DNA of 64,000 bases, from the NCBI RefSeq assembly GCF_000499845.2, contig NW_027174123.1, positions 61,140 through 125,139 on the forward strand, written 5' to 3'. The DNA comes from Phaseolus vulgaris (taxonomy: Eukaryota; Streptophyta; Magnoliopsida; Fabales; Fabaceae). Position 1 is the stretch's first letter; every line of letters starts with the position of its first letter. Shown one piece after another: positions 54,935-64,000 of the stretch. The translations under genes were made by a program, and so were the position numbers. Under the pieces are notes generated by a model. The model searched no databases. It had not been told where the DNA came from and saw only the letters and a list, made by a program, of their open reading frames with translations.

Positions 54935-57900
54935 TGGTTTTGCACAAAATTTCTGAAAAATTCTCCCGGAATAGTTTTTTCCTGAAATTCCACCCAAGAA
55001 TCTCCACTGAATTTGGGACAAAACGCGACAAATTTCAGGTCAAACGGATGAGTATTCACCCACGAAAAAAATCAAACAGTTTCACACACAAACGAACCTT
55101 CCTTCAGCCCTGGCAGTGACGAATAAAAAATTTATTGCCAATCTGTGGGACGAATCTGGGGCTCAAACCTCAGCCAAAACTCAATAGACACAGTGACGAA
55201 TGCTGGTAAAAATTTCAGACCAAAATACCCAAGGAGTAAGGCGTAGTAAGTCCCAGACCGAGAGTGAACAAAACCGGTTTTCCGAAAACAAAACGTCCTG
55301 GCTTTTCTTCCCCGTATCTTCTTTTGTGATTCGTTTATGGACGTGCCTCCTTGCCTGGGTGCAAACAACATACGAAAGTGCTTGTGTGAATTTTTTCAGC
55401 GCAATACGGACCCAGAATGAAATTGCAGAAATTAGGCCGGAATTTCACAAGTTTCGGTAGAGGATAGCCTTGGTTTTGCACAAAATTTCTGAAAAATTCT
55501 CCCGGAATAGTTTTTTCCTGAAATTCCACCCAAGAATCTCCACTGAATTTGGGACAAAACGGACAAATTTCAGGTCAAACGGATGAGTATTCACCCACGA
55601 AAAAAATCAAACAGTTTCACACACAAACGAACCTTCCTTCAGCCCTGGCAGTGACGAATAAAAAATTTATTGCCAATCTGTGGGACGAATCTGGGGCTCA
55701 AACCTCAGCCAAAACTCAATAGACACAGTGACGAATGTCTGGTAAAAATTTCAGACCAAAATACCCAAGGAGTAAGGCGTAGTAAGTCCCAGACCGAGAG
55801 TGAACAAAACCGGTTTTCCGAAAACAAAACGTCCTGGCTTTTCTTCCCCGTATCTTCTTTTGTGATTCGTTTATGGACGTGCCTCCTTGCCTGGGTGCAA
55901 ACAACATACGAAAGTGCTTGTGTGAATTTTTTCAGCGCAATACGGACCCAGAATGAAATTGCAGAAATTAGGCCGAATTTCACAAGTTTCGGTAGAGGAT
56001 AGCCTTGGTTTGCACAAAATTTCTGAAAAATTCTCCCGGAATAGTTTTTTCCTGAAATTCCACCCAAGAATCTCCACTGAATTTGGGACAAAACGCGACA
56101 AATTTCAGGTCAAACGGATGAGTATTCACCCACGAAAAAAATCAAACAGTTTCACACACAAACGAACCTTCCTTCAGCCCTGGCAGTGACGAATAAAAAA
56201 TTTATTGCCAATCTGTGGGACGAATCTGGGGCTCAAACCTCAGCCAAAACTCAATAGACACAGTGACGAATGCTGGTAAAAATTTCAGACCAAAATACCC
56301 AAGGAGTAAGGCGTAGTAAGTCCCAGACCGAGAGTGAACAAAACCGGTTTTCCGAAAACAAAACGTCCTGGCTTTTCTTCCCCGTATCTTCCTTTTGTGA
56401 TTCGTTTATGGACGTGCCTCCTTGCCTGGGTGCAAACAACATACGAAAGTGCTGTGTGAATTTTTTCAGCGCAATACGGACCCAGAATGAAATTGCAGAA
56501 ATTAGGCCGGAATTTCACAAGTTTCGGTAGAGGATAGCCTTGGTTTTGCACAAAATTTCTGAAAAATTCTCCCGGAATAGTTTTTTCCTGAAATTCCACC
56601 CAAGAATCTCCACTGAATTTGGGACAAAACGCGACAAATTTCAGGTCAAACGGATGAGTATTCACCCACGAAAAAAATCAAACAGTTTCACACACAAACG
56701 AACCTTCCTTCAGCCCTGGCAGTGACGAATAAAAAATTTATTGCCAATCTGTGGGACGAATCTGGGGCTCAAACCTCAGCCAAAACTCAATAGACACAGT
56801 GACGAATGCTGGTAAAAATTTCAGACCAAAATACCCAAGGAGTAAGGCGTAGTAAGTCCCAGACCGAGAGTGAACAAAACCGGTTTTCCGAAAACAAAAC
56901 GTCCTGGCTTTTCTTCCCCGTATCTTCCTTTTGTGATTCGTTTATGGACGTGCCTCCTTGCCTGGGTGCAAACAACATACGAAAGTGCTTGTGTGAATTT
57001 TTTCAGCGCAATACGGACCCAGAATGAAATTGCAGAAATTAGGCCGAATTTCACAAGTTTCGGTAGAGGATAGCCTTGGTTTTGCACAAAATTTCTGAAA
57101 AATTCTCCCGGAATAGTTTTTTCCTGAAATTCCACCCAAGAATCTCCACTGAATTTGGGACAAAACGCGACAAATTTCAGGTCAAACGGATGAGTATTCA
57201 CCCACGAAAAAAATCAAACAGTTTCACACACAAACGAACCTTCCTTCAGCCCTGGCAGTGACGAATAAAAAATTTATTGCCAATCTGTGGGACGAATCTG
57301 GGGCTCAAACCTCAGCCAAAACTCAATAGACACAGTGACGAATGTCTGGTAAAAATTTCAGACCAAAATACCCAAGGAGTAAGGCGTAGTAAGTCCCAGA
57401 CCGAGAGTGAACAAAACCGGTTTTCCGAAAACAAAACGTCCTGGCTTTTCTTCCCCGTATCTCCTTTTGTGATTCGTTTATGGACGTGCCTCCTTGCCTG
57501 GGTGCAAACAACATACGAAAGTGCTGTGTGAATTTTTTTCAGCGCAATACGGACCCAGAATGAAATTGCAGAAATTAGGCCGAATTTCACAAGTTTCGGT
57601 AGAGGATAGCCTTGGTTTTGCACAAAATTTCTGAAAAATTCTCCCGGAATAGTTTTTTCCTGAAATTCCACCCAAGAATCTCCACTGAATTTGGGACAAA
57701 ACGCGACAAATTTCAGGTCAAACGGATGAGTATTCACCCACGAAAAAAATCAAACAGTTTCACACACAAACGAACCTTCCTTCAGCCCTGGCAGTGACGA
57801 ATAAAAAATTTATTGCCAATCTGTGGGACGAATCTGGGGCTCAAACCTCAGCCAAAACTCAATAGACACAGTGACGAATGTCTGGTAAAAATTTCAGACC

Positions 57901-60900
57901 AAAATACCCAAGGAGTAAGGCGTAGTAAGTCCCAGACCGAGAGTGAACAAAACCGGTTTTCCGAAAACAAAACGTCCTGGCTTTTCTTCCCCGTATCTTC
58001 TTTTGTGATTCGTTTATGGACGTGCCTCCTTGCCTGGGTGCAAACAACATACGAAAGTGCTTGTGTGAATTTTTTTCAGCGCAATACGGACCCAGAATGA
58101 AATTGCAGAAATTAGGCCGGAATTTCACAAGTTTCGGTAGAGGATAGCCTTGGTTTGCACAAAATTTCTGAAAAATTCTCCCGGAATAGTTTTTTCCTGA
58201 AATTCCACCCAAGAATCTCCACTGAATTTGGGACAAAACGCGACAAATTTCAGGTCAAACGGATGAGTATTCACCCACGAAAAAAATCAAACAGTTTCAC
58301 ACACAAACGAACCTTCCTTCAGCCCTGGCAGTGACGAATAAAAAATTTATTGCCAATCCTGTGGGACGAATCTGGGGCTCAAACCTCAGCCAAAACTCAA
58401 TAGACACAGTGACGAATGCTGGTAAAAATTTCAGACCAAAATACCCAAGGAGTAAGGCGTAGTAAGTCCCAGACCGAGAGTGAACAAAACCGGTTTTCCG
58501 AAAACAAAACGTCCTGGCTTTTCTTCCCCGTATCTTCCTTTTGTGATTCGTTTATGGACGTGCCTCCTTGCCTGGGTGCAAACAACATACGAAAGTGCTT
58601 GTGTGAATTTTTTCAGCGCAATACGGACCCAGAATGAAATTGCAGAAATTAGGCCGAATTTCACAAGTTTCGGTAGAGGATAGCCTTGGTTTTGCACAAA
58701 ATTTCTGAAAAATTCTCCCGGAATAGTTTTTTCCTGAAATTCCACCCAAGAATCTCCACTGAATTTGGGACAAAACGCGACAAATTTCAGGTCAAACGGA
58801 TGAGTATTCACCCACGAAAAAAATCAAACAGTTTCACACACAAACGAACCTTCCTTCAGCCCTGGCAGTGACGAATAAAAAATTTATTGCCAATCCTGTG
58901 GGACGAATCTGGGGCTCAAACCTCAGCCAAAACTCAATAGACACAGTGACGAATGCTGGTAAAAATTTCAGACCAAAATACCCAAGGAGTAAGGCGTAGT
59001 AAGTCCCAGACCGAGAGTGAACAAAACCGGTTTTCCGAAAACAAAACGTCCTGGCTTTTCTTCCCCGTATCTTCCTTTTGTGATTCGTTTATGGACGTGC
59101 CTCCTTGCCTGGGTGCAAACAACATACGAAAGTGCTGTGTGAATTTTTTCAGCGCAATACGGACCCAGAATGAAATTGCAGAAATTAGGCCGAATTTCAC
59201 AAGTTTCGGTAGAGGATAGCCTTGGTTTTGCACAAAATTTCTGAAAAATTCTCCCGGAATAGTTTTTTCCTGAAATTCCACCCAAGAATCTCCACTGAAT
59301 TTGGGACAAAACGCGACAAATTTCAGGTCAAACGGATGAGTATTCACCCACGAAAAAAATCAAACAGTTTCACACACAAACGAACCTTCCTCTCAGCCCT
59401 GGCAGTGACGAATAAAAAATTTATTGCCAATCCTGTGGGACGAATCTGGGGCTCAAACCTCAGCCAAAACTCAATAGACACAGTGACGAATGCCTGGTAA
59501 AAATTTCAGACCAAAATACCCAAGGAGTAAGGCGTAGTAAGTCCCAGACCGAGAGTGAACAAAACCGGTTTTCCGAAAACAAAACGTCCTGGCTTTTCTT
59601 CCCCGTATCTTCCTTTTGTGATTCGTTTATGGACGTGCCTCCTTGCCTGGGTGCAAACAACATACGAAAGTGCTGTGTGAATTTTTTTCAGCGCAATACG
59701 GACCCAGAATGAAATTGCAGAAATTAGGCCGAATTTCACAAGTTTCGGTAGAGGATAGCCTTGGTTTTGCACAAAATTTCTGAAAAATTCTCCCGGAATA
59801 GTTTTTTCCTGAAATTCCACCCAAGAATCTCCACTGAATTTGGGACAAAACGCGACAAATTTCAGGTCAAACGGATGAGTATTCACCCACGAAAAAAATC
59901 AAACAGTTTCACACACAAACGAACCTTCCTCTCAGCCCTGGCAGTGACGAATAAAAAATTTATTGCCAATCCTGTGGGACGAATCTGGGGCTCAAACCTC
60001 AGCCAAAACTCAATAGACACAGTGACGAATGCCTGGTAAAAATTTCAGACCAAAATACCCAAGGAGTAAGGCGTAGTAAGTCCCAGACCGAGAGTGAACA
60101 AAACCGGTTTTCCGAAAACAAAACGTCCTGGCTTTTCTTCCCCGTATCTTCCTTTTGTGATTCGTTTATGGACGTGCCTCCTTGCCTGGGTGCAAACAAC
60201 ATACGAAAGTGCTGTGTGAATTTTTTTCAGCGCAATACGGACCCAGAATGAAATTGCAGAAATTAGGCCGAATTTCACAAGTTTCGGTAGAGGATAGCCT
60301 TGGTTTTGCACAAAATTTCTGAAAAATTCTCCCGGAATAGTTTTTTCCTGAAATTCCACCCAAGAATCTCCACTGAATTTGGGACAAAACGCGACAAATT
60401 TCAGGTCAAACGGATGAGTATTCACCCACGAAAAAAATCAAACAGTTTCACACACAAACGAACCTTCCTTCAGCCCTGGCAGTGACGAATAAAAAATTTA
60501 TTGCCAATCCTGTGGGACGAATCTGGGGCTCAAACCTCAGCCAAAACTCAATAGACACAGTGACGAATGCCTGGTAAAAATTTCAGACCAAAATACCCAA
60601 GGAGTAAGGCGTAGTAAGTCCCAGACCGAGAGTGAACAAAACCGGTTTTCCGAAAACAAAACGTCCTGGCTTTTCTTCCCCGTATCTTCCTTTTGTGATT
60701 CGTTTATGGACGTGCCTCCTTGCCTGGGTGCAAACAACATACGAAAGTGCTGTGTGAATTTTTTCAGCGCAATACGGACCCAGAATGAAATTGCAGAAAT
60801 TAGGCCCGAATTTCACAAGTTTCGGTAGAGGATAGCCTTGGTTTTGCACAAAATTTCTGAAAAATTCTCCCGGAATAGTTTTTTCCTGAAATTCCACCCA

Positions 60901-63900
60901 AGAATCTCCACTGAATTTGGGACAAAACGCGACAAATTTCAGGTCAAACGGATGAGTATTCACCCACGAAAAAAATCAAACAGTTTCACACACAAACGAA
61001 CCTTCCTCTCAGCCCTGGCAGTGACGAATAAAAAATTTATTGCCAATCCTGTGGGACGAATCTGGGGCTCAAACCTCAGCCAAAACTCAATAGACACAGT
61101 GACGAATGCCTGGTAAAAATTTCAGACCAAAATACCCAAGGAGTAAGGCGTAGTAAGTCCCAGACCGAGAGTGAACAAAACCGGTTTTCCGAAAACAAAA
61201 CGTCCTGGCTTTTCTTCCCCGTATCTTCCTTTTGTGATTCGTTTATGGACGTGCCTCCTTGCCTGGGTGCAAACAACATACGAAAGTGCTGTGTGAATTT
61301 TTTTCAGCGCAATACGGACCCAGAATGAAATTGCAGAAATTAGGCCCGAATTTCACAAGTTTCGGTAGAGGATAGCCTTGGTTTTGCACAAAATTTCTGA
61401 AAAATTCTCCCGGAATAGTTTTTTCCTGAAATTCCACCCAAGAATCTCCACTGAATTTGGGACAAAACGCGACAAATTTCAGGTCAAACGGATGAGTATT
61501 CACCCACGAAAAAAATCAAACAGTTTCACACACAAACGAACCTTCCTCTCAGCCCTGGCAGTGACGAATAAAAATTTATTGCCAATCCTGTGGGACGAAT
61601 CTGGGGCTCAAACCTCAGCCAAAACTCAATAGACACAGTGACGAATGCCTGGTAAAAATTTCAGACCAAAATACCCAAGGAGTAAGGCGTAGTAAGTCCC
61701 AGACCGAGAGTGAACAAAACCGGTTTTCCGAAAACAAAACGTCCTGGCTTTTCTTCCCCGTATCTTCCTTTTGTGATTCGTTTATGGACGTGCCTCCTTG
61801 CCTGGGTGCAAACAACATACGAAAGTGCTGTGTGAATTTTTTCAGCGCAATACGGACCCAGAATGAAATTGCAGAAATTAGGCCGAATTTCACAAGTTTC
61901 GGTAGAGGATAGCCTTGGTTTTGCACAAAATTTCTGAAAAATTCTCCCGGAATAGTTTTTTCCTGAAATTCCACCCAAGAATCTCCACTGAATTTGGGAC
62001 AAAACGCGACAAATTTCAGGTCAAACGGATGAGTATTCACCCACGAAAAAAATCAAACAGTTTCACACACAAACGAACCTTCCTCTCAGCCCTGGCAGTG
62101 ACGAATAAAAAATTTATTGCCAATCCTGTGGGACGAATCTGGGGCTCAAACCTCAGCCAAAACTCAATAGACACAGTGACGAATGCCTGGTAAAAATTTC
62201 AGACCAAAATACCCAAGGAGTAAGGCGTAGTAAGTCCCAGACCGAGAGTGAACAAAACCGGTTTTCCGAAAACAAAACGTCCTGGCTTTTCTTCCCCGTA
62301 TCTTCCTTTTGTGATTCGTTTATGGACGTGCCTCCTTGCCTGGGTGCAAACAACATACGAAAGTGCTGTGTGAATTTTTTTCAGCGCAATACGGACCCAG
62401 AATGAAATTGCAGAAATTAGGCCCGAATTTCACAAGTTTCGGTAGAGGATAGCCTTGGTTTTGCACAAAATTTCTGAAAAATTCTCCCGGAATAGTTTTT
62501 TCCTGAAATTCCACCCAAGAATCTCCACTGAATTTGGGACAAAACGCGACAAATTTCAGGTCAAACGGATGAGTATTCACCCACGAAAAAAATCAAACAG
62601 TTTCACACACAAACGAACCTTCCTCTCAGCCCTGGCAGTGACGAATAAAAAATTTATTGCCAATCCTGTGGGACGAATCTGGGGCTCAAACCTCAGCCAA
62701 AACTCAATAGACACAGTGACGAATGCCTGGTAAAAATTTCAGACCAAAATACCCAAGGAGTAAGGCGTAGTAAGTCCCAGACCGAGAGTGAACAAAACCG
62801 GTTTTCCGAAAACAAAACGTCCTGGCTTTTCTTCCCCGTATCTTCCTTTTGTGATTCGTTTATGGACGTGCCTCCTTGCCTGGGTGCAAACAACATACGA
62901 AAGTGCTGTGTGAATTTTTTTCAGCGCAATACGGACCCAGAATGAAATTGCAGAAATTAGGCCCGAATTTCACAAGTTTCGGTAGAGGATAGCCTTGGTT
63001 TTGCACAAAATTTCTGAAAAATTCTCCCGGAATAGTTTTTTCCTGAAATTCCACCCAAGAATCTCCACTGAATTTGGGACAAAACGCGACAAATTCAGGT
63101 CAAACGGATGAGTATTCACCCACGAAAAAAATCAAACAGTTTCACACACAAACGAACCTTCCTCTCAGCCCTGGCAGTGACGAATAAAAAATTTATTGCC
63201 AATCCTGTGGGACGAATCTGGGGCTCAAACCTCAGCCAAAACTCAATAGACACAGTGACGAATGCCTGGTAAAAATTTCAGACCAAAATACCCAAGGAGT
63301 AAGGCGTAGTAAGTCCCAGACCGAGAGTGAACAAAACCGGTTTTCCGAAAACAAAACGTCCTGGCTTTTCTTCCCCGTATCTTCCTTTTGTGATTCGTTT
63401 ATGGACGTGCCTCCTTGCCTGGGTGCAAACAACATACGAAAGTGCTTGTGTGAATTTTTTCAGCGCAATACGGACCCAGAATGAAATTGCAGAAATTAGG
63501 CCCGAATTTCACAAGTTTCGGTAGAGGATAGCCTTGGTTTTGCACAAAATTTCTGAAAAATTCTCCCGGAATAGTTTTTTCCTGAAATTCCACCCAAGAA
63601 TCTCCACTGAATTTGGGACAAAACGCGACAAATTTCAGGTCAAACGGATGAGTATTCACCCACGAAAAAAATCAAACAGTTTCACACACAAACGAACCTT
63701 CCTTCAGCCCTGGCAGTGACGAATAAAAAATTTATTGCCAATCTGTGGGACGAATCTGGGGCTCAAACCTCAGCCAAAACTCAATAGACACAGTGACGAA
63801 TGCTGGTAAAATTTCAGACCAAAATACCCAAGGAGTAAGGCGTAGTAAGTCCCAGACCGAGAGTGAACAAAACCGGTTTTCCGAAAACAAAACGTCCTGG

Positions 63901-64000
63901 CTTTTCTTCCCCGTATCTTCCTTTTGTGATTCGTTTATGGACGTGCCTCCTTGCCTGGGTGCAAACAACATACGAAAGTGCTTGTGTGAATTCTTTTCAG
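54935..64000 (+). repeat. Homogenised satellite subfamily block
   Basis: Units share TTTTGCACAAAATTTCTG, AAACGCGACAAATTTC and GGCGTAGTAAGTCCC. From about 59336 to 63108 successive units are nearly identical, 537-540 bp apart, differing mainly in homopolymer length, which indicates recent amplification. Confidence 0.85.

Larger units (their letters stand above)
41641..64000 (+). repeat. Satellite array, about 535-bp unit, 42 unit starts, runs off the window
   Basis: Using ATGAGTATTC as phase mark, units start at 41691, 42230, 42767, 43303, 43843, 44381, 44909, 45442, 45974, 46506, 47037, 47572, 48106, 48642 and so on to 63108 and 63648, with spacings of 528-540 (mean about 535). All are head to tail. 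Each unit has AATAAA-AAA-TTTATT, an inverted repeat with a poly(A)-like motif, and many homopolymer runs that differ by one base between units. Short open frames on both strands recur in every unit but shift and break freely, so they are not genes. Unit length and gene-adjacent placement recall khipu, the 528-bp subtelomeric satellite known from Phaseolus; identity cannot be confirmed here. Confidence 0.95.

Noticed and set aside
41641..64000. Recurrent 60-150 codon open frames on both strands in every satellite unit
   Set aside because: They shift frame with each homopolymer change, overlap each other on both strands and have no domain; they recur only because the DNA recurs.
1..64000. tRNA, rRNA, telomere repeats, riboswitches or bacterial-type genes
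   Set aside because: None recognised on either strand by eye; the tRNA-like matches are only retrotransposon primer-binding sites.

Overview
The window looks like nuclear DNA of a dicot plant, most likely a legume and possibly Phaseolus. The grounds are GT/AG introns in a plant-type ZPR1 gene, nested plant retrotransposons (Ty3/gypsy Tat lineage, a Reina/Tekay-like gag, Ty1/copia), hAT remnants, and a 22-kb satellite array with a unit of about 535 bp. No prokaryotic features are present. The only ordinary cellular gene is ZPR1 (a C4 zinc-finger chaperone of elongation factor eEF1A), and it is present twice in direct tandem.

Layout. (1) 54-14848: ZPR1 copy 1, exons 2-16. Exon 1 is not in the window, and homology to copy 2 stops at about position 54, inside intron 1. 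Intron 4 holds a gag-only LTR element (903-2783). Intron 6 (5.7 kb) holds a Ty1/copia relic interrupted by a 690-bp hAT-like MITE and by a decayed hAT transposase. (2) 15314-24725: a young, full-length Tat-lineage gypsy element on the minus strand, with a perfect 5-bp target duplication, two RNase H domains, a two-exon antisense gene and a 64-bp tandem repeat. (3) 24726-30898: a rearranged spacer. The 5' end of the Tat element (gag + LTR + flank) is duplicated and joined to a second copy of the ZPR1 promoter/5'UTR. A GC-richer foreign gag fragment and a minisatellite (55-bp unit, about 26 copies) lie next to the ZPR1 promoter. (4) 30899-40376: ZPR1 copy 2, a complete 16-exon, 499-residue reading frame. 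It carries only a solo LTR where copy 1 has the gag element, lacks 4.05 kb of intron 6, and has the empty Tat site downstream. (5) 40967-41640: a short GC-richer transition. (6) about 41640 to the window end: a satellite array, 42 unit starts spaced 528-540 bp, running off the right edge.

Order of events that fits the sequence: copia, hAT and gag-only insertions into one ZPR1 locus; tandem duplication of the locus; loss of internal DNA from copy 2 (solo LTR, intron-6 deletion); Tat insertion downstream of copy 1; then tandem duplication of the Tat end together with the copy-2 promoter. Copy 2 is the likely functional gene. Copy 1 may be a 5'-truncated duplicate.

I did not find a convincing new enzymatic or defence system. 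The most unusual content is the antisense intron-containing gene inside the Tat element, the ZPR1-promoter/antisense-gag fusion, the promoter minisatellite, and the mosaic structure of the satellite array.
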